In this document: positions 47,209-55,402 of the stretch, piece after piece | Layout: each line of letters opens with the position of its first letter | Numbering within the stretch: position 1 is the first letter of the stretch | NCBI GenBank assembly: GCA_016218155.1 | Contig: JACREQ010000040.1 | Location: 1 to 64,000, forward strand | Direction of reading: 5' to 3' | DNA: 64,000 bases | DNA from: Bacteroidia bacterium | GTDB lineage: Bacteria; Bacteroidota; Bacteroidia; Bacteroidales; GWA2-32-17 | Made by a program: the position numbers and the translations under genes | Notes under the pieces: generated by a model | The model's database searches: none | The model's input: the letters and a program-made list of their open reading frames with translations, nothing else | What the model was told of the DNA's origin: nothing

Positions 47209-48192
47209 ATGAAAAAACAACTTTCCAAAATTGGAATTATTGGGTTAGGTCCTATTGGGGAAACACTAGCTGTTCATTTTAATGAAGCTGGATGTGAAGT
47301 AGCAATTACCGATCTTGACAGAGAGAAATTAAGTTTAGTAAGATCTCATGGTATTGAATTGTGCGGAAAAATTCAAAAAAAGTCATATTTCAAGCATGTT
47401 TATAATTCTATTGAAGAATTAATGGAGCATGATTTCGATTTGTTAATTAGTGCTGTAAAAGCTTACCATGTTGACACAATTTTAGATGAACTTGATAAAA
47501 GCGGCAAAAAAGATCTTTATTTACTAAGTGCTCAAAATGGAATTGATATTAGAAAAAAATATGTAAACCATTTTACAGATTCAAAAATTTTCAGAATGGT
47601 TGTAAACTATGCAGGTAATTTACAAGCTCCAAATGTAGTTAACATTAATTTCTTTAATCCTCCTAATTTTGTTGGCTCTATTGACGATTCACAAAAAGAA
47701 ATGGCTCAATGGATAGCTGATACATTGACTAGTGTTAATCTTGAAACAAGAATGGCTGACTCTTTTGTAATTGCTGATAAAATTTGGGAAAAAACTATAT
47801 TAAATGCAGCTCTTAGTCCACTTTGTGCTATTTCCAGATTAACAATGAAAGAAGCAATGAGTCACCCTGACACTTTAGAAATTGTTGAACAAATTTTATA
47901 CGAAGCCGTTGAAGTCGCCAAAGCAGAAGAGATTAAATTACCTGACAACTTTGTTAAATTATGTATTCGTTATTTAATGGCTGCCGGAAATCACATGCCT
48001 TCTCTTGCAGTTGACTTAATTAACAATAAAGAAACTGAAATCGATTATATGAACGGTAAAATAGTTGAATACGGAAGAAAACATTATATACGAACTCCGT
48101 TAAATTTAACATTCACAAATCTGGTTAATGCAATCGGACATAAAAATGGTGTAAATAATTACAAGAAAAAAGACACTTTCAGATTTGAATAA
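47209..48192 (+). CDS. Ketopantoate reductase-like (PanE/ApbA) dehydrogenase
   Basis: The 327-residue protein has an N-terminal Rossmann site (IGIIGLGPIGETLAVHF), the family pattern ISAVKAYH and QNGIDIRKKY around the substrate pocket, and a helical C-terminal domain (ADKIWEKTILNAALSPLCAI, IDYMNGKIVEYGRKH) with the conserved Lys and Asn. True PanE makes pantoate for CoA synthesis. Here the gene is inside the benzoyl-CoA operon, 36 bases after the synthetase and 35 bases before had. It may therefore serve as an NAD(P)-dependent dehydrogenase in that pathway or support CoA supply. Neither is shown by sequence. Confidence 0.75.
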   Translation: MKKQLSKIGIIGLGPIGETLAVHFNEAGCEVAITDLDREKLSLVRSHGIELCGKIQKKSYFKHVYNSIEELMEHDFDLLISAVKAYHVDTILDELDKSGKKDLYLLSAQNGIDIRKKYVNHFTDSKIFRMVVNYAGNLQAPNVVNINFFNPPNFVGSIDDSQKEMAQWIADTLTSVNLETRMADSFVIADKIWEKTILNAALSPLCAISRLTMKEAMSHPDTLEIVEQILYEAVEVAKAEEIKLPDNFVKLCIRYLMAAGNHMPSLAVDLINNKETEIDYMNGKIVEYGRKHYIRTPLNLTFTNLVNAIGHKNGVNNYKKKDTFRFE

Positions 48193-48226
48193 ACAATAAC
48201 ATTTAACACAAATAACAAATTATACT

Positions 48227-49288
48227 ATGGAAGGACAAATGTATTCCTGGCAGATGACAGAGCTAAAAGCTGATTTTATAATAGTAGAAAGTGCTTTTCC
48301 TGAATTATCAGAAGGTGAAGCTCTGGTAAAAATAGCCGGTTGTGGAGTTTGTCATACCGATTTAAGTTTTTGGCATTTTGGAGTTAAAACAAAAAAGGAA
48401 TTACCCTTAACATTAGGTCATGAAATTTCAGGAGAAGTAATTGCCGGACCATCACATTGGATTGGCAAAAAAGTAATAATTCCTGCTGTTTTACCTTGTG
48501 GCGAATGCGAACTTTGTAAAAAAGGGCGTAGCAATATGTGCCAGAAACAGCTTATGCCAGGTAACGATTTCCATGGTGGATTTGCATCACATATTAAAGT
48601 TCCTTCAAAATATTTATGTCCTGTTCCAGAAAAGATTTTAGAAAACTACACCTTAGAACAACTTGCAGTAATTGCTGATGCTATATCAACTCCATATCAG
48701 GTAATAAAAAAATCTGAACTTGAAAGTGGCGATTTAGCTATTGTTATTGGCATTGGTGGAGTTGGTGTTTATGCAGCGCTGATTGCAAAGATAATGGGTG
48801 CAAAAGTTTTAGCACTTGATATTGATGATGAAAAATTAAATACTGCAAAAGTAAATGGTATTGATGCCACTCTTAACGTGAAAGGATTAGACATTAAAGC
48901 AGTAAAAGAACAAATAAGAGAAATAACAAAGAACTTAGGAGTTTCACGTTACGGATGGAAAATTTTTGAAGTTTCCGGCACAAAAGCTGGTCAAGAATTA
49001 GGATATAATTTAATTACTTATACATCTACACTGTCTGTTGTTGGATTTACAATGGATAAACCGGAAGTTCGTTTAAGTAACTTAATGGCATTCGATGCAA
49101 AAGTAATCGGAACTTGGGGTTGTAAACCTGAATTATACCCGGAAGTAGTTGAATTAATCGCTTCAGGAAAATTAAAAATTCATGATTTTGTAGAAACATT
49201 CCCGATGTCACAAATTAATGAAGTATTTAAAAATACTCTCGAACATAAATACAAAAAACGTTCAGTATTAGTTCCGGATTTTAAATAA
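48227..49288 (+). CDS. had: 6-hydroxycyclohex-1-ene-1-carbonyl-CoA dehydrogenase
   Basis: The 353-residue zinc-dependent alcohol dehydrogenase matches the Had/BamQ type. Catalytic zinc is held by Cys42 (GCGVCHTDL) and His65 (LGHEISG), structural zinc by Cys91, 94, 97 and 105 (PCGECELCKKG...NMC). MPGNDFHGGFASHIKVP follows and is characteristic of this subgroup, and the NAD site is GIGGVGVYAA. It oxidises the 6-hydroxy intermediate formed from the dienoyl-CoA to 6-oxocyclohex-1-ene-1-carbonyl-CoA. The neighbouring oah and dch encode the next and previous steps. Confidence 0.9.
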   Translation: MEGQMYSWQMTELKADFIIVESAFPELSEGEALVKIAGCGVCHTDLSFWHFGVKTKKELPLTLGHEISGEVIAGPSHWIGKKVIIPAVLPCGECELCKKGRSNMCQKQLMPGNDFHGGFASHIKVPSKYLCPVPEKILENYTLEQLAVIADAISTPYQVIKKSELESGDLAIVIGIGGVGVYAALIAKIMGAKVLALDIDDEKLNTAKVNGIDATLNVKGLDIKAVKEQIREITKNLGVSRYGWKIFEVSGTKAGQELGYNLITYTSTLSVVGFTMDKPEVRLSNLMAFDAKVIGTWGCKPELYPEVVELIASGKLKIHDFVETFPMSQINEVFKNTLEHKYKKRSVLVPDFK

Positions 49289-49289
49289 T

Positions 49290-49350
49290 GTCATCCTTCG
49301 ACTCCGCTCAGGATGACTGATTGCCCGTCAGTCTGAGCGTAGTCGAAGAC
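49290..49350. repeat. GTCAT-type inverted repeat pair between had and oah
   Basis: A unit starting GTCATCCTTCGACTCCGCTC (49290-49317) is followed by a diverged inverted copy ending GCGTAGTCGAAGAC (49327-49350). It is the same family as 21344-21369, 57506-57588 and 60264-60342. It lies inside the operon and would form a stem-loop in the transcript. Confidence 0.7.
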
Positions 49351-49391
49351 AATAAATTCTTAATAAAATAACAACTTAAAAATAAATAATT

Positions 49392-50486
49392 ATGTCAGGA
49401 TTATCAAGCCACAATTTAGTTGAAACAACTTACAAAGAAATTATTTACGAAAAACGACCAGCAAAAGATAACCAGGGAAATATAATCGAAGGATTATTTA
49501 ATGCCTGGATATTCCTTAACAATCCTTCACAGTACAATTCTTATACAACAAGTGCTGTAAAAGAAGTCATTCTTGCTATGCGTGAATCTTCAAACGATCG
49601 TAGTGTAGTTGCTGTAGTTTTTACAGGTGTTGGCGACAAAGCTTTCTGTACTGGTGGTAACACTAAAGAATATGCAGAATATTATGCTGGTAATCCACAG
49701 GAATATAAACAATATATGCGTATATTCAATGATATGGTTTCATCAATCTTGATGCATGATAAGCCTGTTATTTGTCGTGTAAATGGAATGAGAATTGGCG
49801 GTGGTCAGGAAATTGGAATGGCTTGTGATTTTTCAATAGCTTCGGATTTAGCTCGTTTTGGTCAGGCCGGACCGAAACACGGAAGTGCACCTATTGGAGG
49901 TGCTACAGATTTCTTACCACTTTTTGTAGGTATTGAAAATGCAATGTTCTCATGTACTGTTTGCGAACCTTGGTCTGCTCATGAAGCTTTGAGATATGGA
50001 TTACTTACCGAAGTTGTTCCTGCATTAAAAGTGAATGGCGAATACGTTGCAAATCCAATGGTGATAGTTGACAAATGGGTTGACGATAAAGGACAACTTG
50101 TTTATGGAAAATCAAAAACGGGTGCAGATTTAACAAATGGCAAAGAAATTATGAAATCTGGTACTGTTGATTTAACTGCATTAGATGAAGTTGTCGATAA
50201 ATATTGCACCAAATTGCTTTATACAATGCCAAACTGTTTAAGCAAAACAATAAACACTCTTCGTATTCATAAATTAAATTTATGGGATATAAATAAAGAG
50301 GGTCACAGAGATTGGTTAGCATTAAACATGATGACCGAAGGTAAAGCTGGATTCCGAGCTTTCAACGATGGACCAAAAGATAACCGCGAAGTTGATTTTG
50401 TTAAACTTCGTCAAATGCTTGCAAAAGGTCACGAGTGGAATGATGAATTGATTAATGCTACTTCACCAAACTATAAAAATGTTTAA
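49392..50486 (+). CDS. oah: 6-oxocyclohex-1-ene-1-carbonyl-CoA hydrolase (ring opening)
   Basis: The 364-residue crotonase-superfamily enzyme is the BamA/Oah type used as the marker of anaerobic aromatic degradation. It shows FTGVGDKAFCTGGNTKEYAE, YAGNPQEYKQYMRIFNDMV, VNGMRIGGGQEIGMACDFS, FGQAGPKHGSAPIGGATDFL and the subgroup insertion PALKVNGEYVANPMVI. It hydrates and hydrolyses the ring C-C bond to give 3-hydroxypimelyl-CoA. The length is about 100 residues over ordinary crotonases, as expected. It follows had after a repeat pair, and a four-helix-bundle gene separates it from dch. Confidence 0.95.
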   Translation: MSGLSSHNLVETTYKEIIYEKRPAKDNQGNIIEGLFNAWIFLNNPSQYNSYTTSAVKEVILAMRESSNDRSVVAVVFTGVGDKAFCTGGNTKEYAEYYAGNPQEYKQYMRIFNDMVSSILMHDKPVICRVNGMRIGGGQEIGMACDFSIASDLARFGQAGPKHGSAPIGGATDFLPLFVGIENAMFSCTVCEPWSAHEALRYGLLTEVVPALKVNGEYVANPMVIVDKWVDDKGQLVYGKSKTGADLTNGKEIMKSGTVDLTALDEVVDKYCTKLLYTMPNCLSKTINTLRIHKLNLWDINKEGHRDWLALNMMTEGKAGFRAFNDGPKDNREVDFVKLRQMLAKGHEWNDELINATSPNYKNV

Positions 50487-50488
50487 AA

Positions 50489-51070
50489 AGTTCTATGTTA
50501 TTTGTTCTATGTTCAACAAAACATTTATCTTTTAATTGAATAGTTAACGATGAAAGCAAACAAAGAACAATGAACCTGAAACAAAAAAAAAAAATAAACG
50601 ATTAAATAGAAACTAAAGGTTATGTCCACTTTTAAAAAATTTGAAGATTTAGAAATTTGGCAACTTGCTCGTAAATTATGTAATAATATTTTTGAAATTA
50701 CAGAAAAGGGAAGCTTTGTTAAAGATTTTAGATTTAAAGATCAGATAAAATCTTCAAGTGGATCAATAATGGACAATATTGCAGAAGGATTCGGAAGAGG
50801 TGGAAATAAAGAGTTTGTTAATTTTTTAAGCATTGCTTTAGGTTCATGCTCAGAATGTAGTTCACAGCTATATCGTGCGTTAGATTGGAAATATATTTCA
50901 GAAAGCGAGTTTAAAATCAGTTCTCAACTCTGCGAAGAAATTATCTCAAAATCCGGAGGATTAATTTCGTATCTTAAAAATTCGGACTTAAGAGGTACAA
51001 AGTTTCATAAAACAGCAACCGATAAACATTGAACGATTAACTTAAGACATTGAACATAAAACAAAGAACT
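50489..51070. mobile_element. Repeat-flanked unit carrying a four-helix-bundle gene
   Basis: AGTTCTATGTTATTTGTTCT and following bases at 50489-50514 are an approximate inverted copy of GAACATAAAACAAAGAACT at 51052-51070. Between them lies only the four-helix-bundle gene. The unit interrupts the otherwise tight oah-dch arrangement, which suggests insertion. No transposase is present. Confidence 0.4.
50622..51032 (+). CDS. Four-helix bundle protein (23S rRNA intervening-sequence type)
   Basis: The 136-residue protein has the pattern FEDLEIWQLARKLCNNIFEI, FRFKDQIKSSSGSIMDNIAEG, FGRGGNKEFVNFLSIALGS and a final helix pair, typical of the small four-helix bundle proteins first seen in rRNA intervening sequences. 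Their function is unknown; the fold forms pentamers in solved examples. In Bacteroidota they occur singly among unrelated genes with short repeats at their sides, as here. A metabolic role in the benzoyl-CoA pathway is unlikely. Confidence 0.88.
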   Translation: MSTFKKFEDLEIWQLARKLCNNIFEITEKGSFVKDFRFKDQIKSSSGSIMDNIAEGFGRGGNKEFVNFLSIALGSCSECSSQLYRALDWKYISESEFKISSQLCEEIISKSGGLISYLKNSDLRGTKFHKTATDKH

Positions 51071-51120
51071 TGAAACATTTAACACAAAACAATGAACATT
51101 TAACATACAACAAAAGAAAG

Positions 51121-51894
51121 ATGACTAAAATAAAGTTAGAGTACACTCATGATAACTCTGTAGCAAGAATAATTCTTGACGATGGAAAAGGCAATGTTCT
51201 TGACAATATAATGATGAATGAGTTAATTCCTTTGCTTCAATCATTCAAAACAAACAATAACATTAAGCTTATTACTTTTGAAGGAGCAGGAAAAAACTTT
51301 TCATTCGGTGCCAGTGTTGAGGAACACACTAAAGAAAAAGCTGATGAAATGCTAACAACATTTCACAAAATATTTTTTACTTTACTTGATTTACATATTC
51401 CTACAATGGCAAAAATTTCAGGTCAATGCCTAGGTGGAGGACTTGAATTACCATTAATGTGTAATTTTCTTTTTGCAGATAAAACTGCGAAACTTGGTCA
51501 GCCAGAAATTGTGCTAGGTGTTTTTGCACCTCCAGCTTCAATAATGCTTCCATTAAAAATTGGTAACGCAAGAGCTGAAGAACTATTAATTACTGGAAAA
51601 ATAATTAATGCAGAAGAAGCTAAAAATCTTGGGCTGTTAAATGAAGTTTTCGAAGATAAAGAAACTCTTGAACGTGAAATTGATGCTTGGATAACTAAGA
51701 ACATATGTCCAAAATCTGCAATTTCATTACGTTATGCTACTAAAGCAGCAAGAGCGTCATTTGATTATTTTATGTTAAAAAACCTACCTGTTTTTCATGA
51801 TCTTTTTGTAAAAGATTTAATGGAAACAAATGATGCCAATGAAGGAATTAATTCTTTTATGGAAAAGAGAAAAGCCGAATGGAAAAACAACTAA
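51121..51894 (+). CDS. dch: Cyclohexa-1,5-diene-1-carbonyl-CoA hydratase
   Basis: The 257-residue crotonase-fold enzyme starts at the ATG at 51121 (MTKIKLEYTHDN); the frame from TTG 51070 adds low-complexity residues from the spacer. The motifs GAGKNFSFGASVEEH (oxyanion hole), GQCLGGGLELPLMCNFLFAD and LGQPEIVLGVFAPPAS match Dch/BamR, including the FAPPAS stretch. It adds water to the dienoyl-CoA produced by benzoyl-CoA reductase to give 6-hydroxycyclohex-1-ene-1-carbonyl-CoA, the substrate of had. Confidence 0.88.
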   Translation: MTKIKLEYTHDNSVARIILDDGKGNVLDNIMMNELIPLLQSFKTNNNIKLITFEGAGKNFSFGASVEEHTKEKADEMLTTFHKIFFTLLDLHIPTMAKISGQCLGGGLELPLMCNFLFADKTAKLGQPEIVLGVFAPPASIMLPLKIGNARAEELLITGKIINAEEAKNLGLLNEVFEDKETLEREIDAWITKNICPKSAISLRYATKAARASFDYFMLKNLPVFHDLFVKDLMETNDANEGINSFMEKRKAEWKNN

Positions 51895-51931
51895 CAGTCA
51901 CAAACACAAAATCTCAAATACCAAATTCCAA

Positions 51932-51945
51932 TCCACCGCGGCGGA
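51932..51945. repeat. GC-rich palindrome (TCCACCGCGGCGGA)
   Basis: A GC-rich near-palindrome in AT-rich spacer between dch and the next gene. A nearly identical longer copy lies at 58760-58775. Confidence 0.55.
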
Positions 51946-52036
51946 CCAAACAATATACAACAAATAGTAAAAATAAAACAAAGAACATAAAACATTCAGC
52001 ATAGAACTTATAACATTAATCAGTAAACAATATTTC

Positions 52037-53275
52037 ATGAGTGAAGAAATTAAAGAAGTAGCAAAATTACAATCCGTAAATGCATTACGGAAAACTATGG
52101 ACGAGTATTTTTTACGTCTTAGTACTGCTGCTGAAACCGGAAATAAAAAAATTGCATGGTGTACAAGCGTCGGACCAGCAGAGCTTTTATATTCTATGGG
52201 TTTTGAAGTTTATTTTCCTGAAAATCATGGTGCAATGTTAGGAGCTTCAAAATTAGCAGACAAATATATTCCTACTGCTGTTGCTCATGGTTACTCACCT
52301 GATATTTGTTCATACTTAACTGCTGATATAGGTGCATTTTTACAGAACGAAACACCTCTTCAAAAAAATGGTTTTAAATCTGTTCCAAAACCTGACATTT
52401 TAGTTTATAACACAAATCAATGTCACGAAGTTGGTGACTGGTTTATGTATTATGCAAAACATTTTAATGTTCCAATACTTGGAGTAAATACTCCACTTTG
52501 GATAAATGAATTAACACCTAGCATAATAAACGGAATTGCAAATCAGTTTAAAGATTTAGTTCCGGAATTAGAAAAAGTTGCAATACAAAAATTCGATTTG
52601 GAAAAATTCCGCGAAACTGTTCATTTATCTCACGAAGGTTGTGTCTTGTGGCGCAAAGTTCTTGAAACAGCAAAACATAAACCCTCTCCTATTAACTTTT
52701 TCGATTCAGCAATTCATATGGGCCCCATTGTTGTAATGCGTGGAACCCAATATGCAGTTGACTACTACAAAATTCTTCTTACTGAATTAGAAGAAAGAAT
52801 TAAAAATAATATTAGTTCAATACCTAATGAAAAATTAAGATTATACTGGGACGGAATGCCATTATGGTATAAACTCAGCAGTATGTCTAAACTTTTTGCT
52901 CATCACGATACATGCGTAGTAGCATCTACATATTGTAACAGCTGGGTATTTGACGACCTAGATCCTAAAGACCCTTTTGAGTCATCTGCAATTGCTTATT
53001 GCAAATTGTTTATTGTTAGATCTGATGATGCAAAACAAAATGTTCTGGAAAAATTAATGACTGATTTTTCAATTGATGGCATTATTTATCACGATGCAAA
53101 AACATGTGCACGTAATTCAAACAATCGCTTTGGATTGCAAAACAGACTAAATGAAAAAAATAAAATTCCTTATCTGGAGATAAATGGTGACTTATGTGAT
53201 TCACGTTGTTATAGTGAAGAACAAAGCATTATAGCTATTGAAACTTTTATAAAACAATTATCTACTAGAAAATAA
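52037..53275 (+). CDS. 2-hydroxyacyl-CoA dehydratase/benzoyl-CoA reductase-family catalytic subunit
   Basis: The 412-residue protein is a third member of the HgdB/BcrB/BcrC iron-sulfur family but not an ortholog of either Bcr subunit. The family outline is WCTSVGPAELLYSMGFEVYF, candidate ligands Cys91 (SPDICSYLTADIG), Cys129 (YNTNQCHEVGDW) and Cys357 (DAKTCARNSNN), and the closing EINGDLCDSRCYSEEQ. It is followed by its own activator ATPase gene, so one catalytic chain plus one activator may make a separate enzyme. This could be another aryl- or enoyl-CoA reductase or a 2-hydroxyacyl-CoA dehydratase. Substrate is unknown; context favours a CoA ester of this pathway. Confidence 0.82.
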   Translation: MSEEIKEVAKLQSVNALRKTMDEYFLRLSTAAETGNKKIAWCTSVGPAELLYSMGFEVYFPENHGAMLGASKLADKYIPTAVAHGYSPDICSYLTADIGAFLQNETPLQKNGFKSVPKPDILVYNTNQCHEVGDWFMYYAKHFNVPILGVNTPLWINELTPSIINGIANQFKDLVPELEKVAIQKFDLEKFRETVHLSHEGCVLWRKVLETAKHKPSPINFFDSAIHMGPIVVMRGTQYAVDYYKILLTELEERIKNNISSIPNEKLRLYWDGMPLWYKLSSMSKLFAHHDTCVVASTYCNSWVFDDLDPKDPFESSAIAYCKLFIVRSDDAKQNVLEKLMTDFSIDGIIYHDAKTCARNSNNRFGLQNRLNEKNKIPYLEINGDLCDSRCYSEEQSIIAIETFIKQLSTRK

Positions 53276-53279
53276 TTAT

Positions 53280-53368
53280 GCCACTAAAACACAAAATCGC
53301 TAAATCTCACAAAAGACAATTCACTAATTATTTCTTCGTGAATTTTTGTGCTTTGGTGAATTTGTGGC
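53280..53368. repeat. MITE-like palindrome of the GCCAC repeat family
   Basis: The left end GCCACTAAAACACAAAA (from 53280) and right end TTTTGTGCTTTGGTGAATTTGTGGC (to 53368) face each other across about 45 bases. The left half matches the tandem units at 30231-30440. It occupies nearly the whole 108-base spacer between the catalytic subunit and its activator gene. Confidence 0.65.
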
Positions 53369-53383
53369 AAATAAAATATAATT

Positions 53384-54139
53384 ATGTATAAAATAGGAAT
53401 TGATCTAGGCTCATCATTTACCAAAGGTGTATTAGTTGACGATAACAATAATATTATTGATTATCATTTAACACGTACAGGATTTGATTTCAATAAAGCG
53501 GCTCAAAAAATAATTGATAAATTTTCAGCTGACCATGAAATTCAATACCCAGTATACACCTGTGGATATGGTCGTGAAGAATTAAAAATTCCTTTTGCCT
53601 CTAACTCAGAAATTATTGCATTGGCAAATGCCGTTTTCAAACATTACAATAAAAAATGTTCAATCATTGATATAGGCGGACAGGATACAAAATATGTTAC
53701 AGTTAGCGAATCTGGCCAGGTTGATAAATTTAAGATGAATCGCAAATGTGCTGCAGGAACAGGTTCATTTATTGAAGAAATTGCATTCAGATTAGATATT
53801 TCTGTTGAAGAATTTACTTCATTAGCAAAACAAGCTACAGAAGAAACAAAAATAAATAGTTACTGCACAGTGTTTGCAGTTTCTGAAATTGTTGGAATGA
53901 TTAAAAAAGGATCTACAATGCCAAATATAATTCTCGGCATTTACAATTCTGTTATTGACAGAAGTGTTGAATTATCACCAATAGAAGATTTTTTAGTAAT
54001 TACAGGAGGTATCCCAGACAATCATCCATTAATAGTGAATTTATTTAAAAAAAGATTTCCAAATTGTGATAGCCCTGAGAAATCTCAGTTTATGGCAGCC
54101 TATGGATGCGTTCTACTCAATTTGGAAAACAATATTTAA
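53384..54139 (+). CDS. ASKHA-family activator ATPase of 2-hydroxyacyl-CoA dehydratase/reductase type
   Basis: The 251-residue protein matches the HgdC/activase family: GIDLGSSFTKGVLV, IIDIGGQDTKYV, and cluster ligands Cys122 (KCAAGTGSFIEEI) and Cys161 (YCTVFAVSEI), one from each half so that a homodimer holds one [4Fe-4S] cluster. It couples ATP hydrolysis to electron injection into the preceding catalytic subunit. The C-terminal TGGIPDNHPLI closes the ATP site. It is shorter than BcrA and closer to dehydratase activators than to BcrA or BcrD. Confidence 0.87.
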   Translation: MYKIGIDLGSSFTKGVLVDDNNNIIDYHLTRTGFDFNKAAQKIIDKFSADHEIQYPVYTCGYGREELKIPFASNSEIIALANAVFKHYNKKCSIIDIGGQDTKYVTVSESGQVDKFKMNRKCAAGTGSFIEEIAFRLDISVEEFTSLAKQATEETKINSYCTVFAVSEIVGMIKKGSTMPNIILGIYNSVIDRSVELSPIEDFLVITGGIPDNHPLIVNLFKKRFPNCDSPEKSQFMAAYGCVLLNLENNI

Positions 54140-54172
54140 CAACGAACAAGAATAATAAATAAACAATCAATA

Positions 54173-54178
54173 AGGAGG
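54173..54178 (+). promoter_or_regulatory. Strong Shine-Dalgarno (AGGAGG)
   Basis: AGGAGG lies 6 bases before the ATG at 54185. Such a strong site is unusual here, where most starts lack one. The next gene has GGAGG at 55391-55395, 7 bases before its ATG. Confidence 0.8.
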
Positions 54179-54184
54179 CACAAA

Positions 54185-55381
54185 ATGAAAGTAGTCGAAT
54201 CAATGTTTCCAAATGCACGAATCCCATACGGAACCTGGGGAAGTAGTTACTTTCCAGCATGGCAATCATCACCATTAGCAGAAGTAAATATAGGTCAGTT
54301 TGCAGGAGAAGCTATGGCAAATATATTAGGAAAAAGAAAAGTTTCACGAAAAGAACTTGAGTATCTTGTTATAGGTTCAACAATTCCATGGCATTGGAAA
54401 TTCTGGAACGGACCAGCTGTTGCAAGTTGCATGGGACAAAGAATTCCCGGATTCCAAATGGAACAAGCATGTGCCACCGGATTAAGTTCAGTAATTCTTG
54501 CCGGATCAGAAGTAAATTCAAAATCATACGATGTTGCAGGTGTTTTAACATTTGACAGAACAAGTGATTCACCGGTTGGTGTTTTTCCAGAACGTCGCTC
54601 ATACAGAAGAACTGAAGTTCTTGCTGACGTTTGGGATAATTTTAATTTTGACCCTTCAACTGGTGGAACCATGATGGCAACTGCCGGTTTAGCTGCTCGT
54701 AAATATAAAATCGACAAAAAAGAAGTCGACGAGTTAACATATCTCAGATATAAACAATATTTCAATGCAAAGAATTCTGGTTTTCTGGATAAAGTACTAT
54801 TCTCATTCGATGTATTAAATGTTCAGGGAAAATCTCTTGGTAAAATCAGTGAAGATGTTGGTGTTCGTGAAATTTCTTTACAGTCACTTAATGACCAAAG
54901 AGAATTAGATACTTGTGTAACATCAGGCACACAAACTCATGCTGCAGATGGAATGGCTACACTACTTGTTGCGTCTCCTGCAAAATCAAAAGAATTAAGC
55001 ACTAGACCAGAAATAAATATTGAATTTATTGCAAAAATTGATGTTCGTACATTACCAGGATTAATGCCCGAAGCACCCGGAATGGCAGTTCAAAAATTAC
55101 TTCAACGAACAGGATTAACAATGAATGACATGAAAGTTGTTAAAAACCATAATCCTTTTGCTGTTAACGATGCTATTTTTGCAAAAACAATGAATTACGA
55201 TTGGGCAAAAATGAATAACACCGGTTGTTCACTTGTGTGGGGACATCCTCAAGCACCAACCTTAACAAGAATTATTATCGAAGCATTGGAAGAAGCAGTT
55301 GACTTGGGTGGTGGTTATGTATTAGTTTTTGGTTGCGCTGCCGGCGATGTTGGTACTGCAGGTATTTTTAGAGTTTCATAA
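54185..55381 (+). CDS. Thiolase-family acyltransferase
   Basis: The 398-residue thiolase-fold protein has the nucleophile Cys96 in EQACATGLSS, a variant KNHNPFAVND box in place of NEAFA, WGHPQAPTLTR in place of GHPxGxxG, and VFGCAAGDVG with the second Cys. It differs clearly from the classical thiolase at 29022. Paired with the fused dehydrogenase/hydratase that starts 22 bases later, it probably cleaves 3-oxopimelyl-CoA to glutaryl-CoA and acetyl-CoA, the last beta-oxidation step after ring opening. Chain-length preference cannot be confirmed. Strong Shine-Dalgarno sites on both genes hint at a shared foreign origin. Confidence 0.8.
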   Translation: MKVVESMFPNARIPYGTWGSSYFPAWQSSPLAEVNIGQFAGEAMANILGKRKVSRKELEYLVIGSTIPWHWKFWNGPAVASCMGQRIPGFQMEQACATGLSSVILAGSEVNSKSYDVAGVLTFDRTSDSPVGVFPERRSYRRTEVLADVWDNFNFDPSTGGTMMATAGLAARKYKIDKKEVDELTYLRYKQYFNAKNSGFLDKVLFSFDVLNVQGKSLGKISEDVGVREISLQSLNDQRELDTCVTSGTQTHAADGMATLLVASPAKSKELSTRPEINIEFIAKIDVRTLPGLMPEAPGMAVQKLLQRTGLTMNDMKVVKNHNPFAVNDAIFAKTMNYDWAKMNNTGCSLVWGHPQAPTLTRIIIEALEEAVDLGGGYVLVFGCAAGDVGTAGIFRVS

Positions 55382-55402
55382 CAAAGAATCGGAGGAAAAA
55401 TT

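Noticed and set aside
50622-51032. Four-helix-bundle gene as evidence of an rRNA operon
   Set aside because: No 23S rRNA sequence surrounds it; these genes also occur alone in Bacteroidota.
54295-54765. 156-residue antisense frame in the operon thiolase gene
   Set aside because: It lies opposite the catalytic-Cys region of a real thiolase and has no recognisable family.
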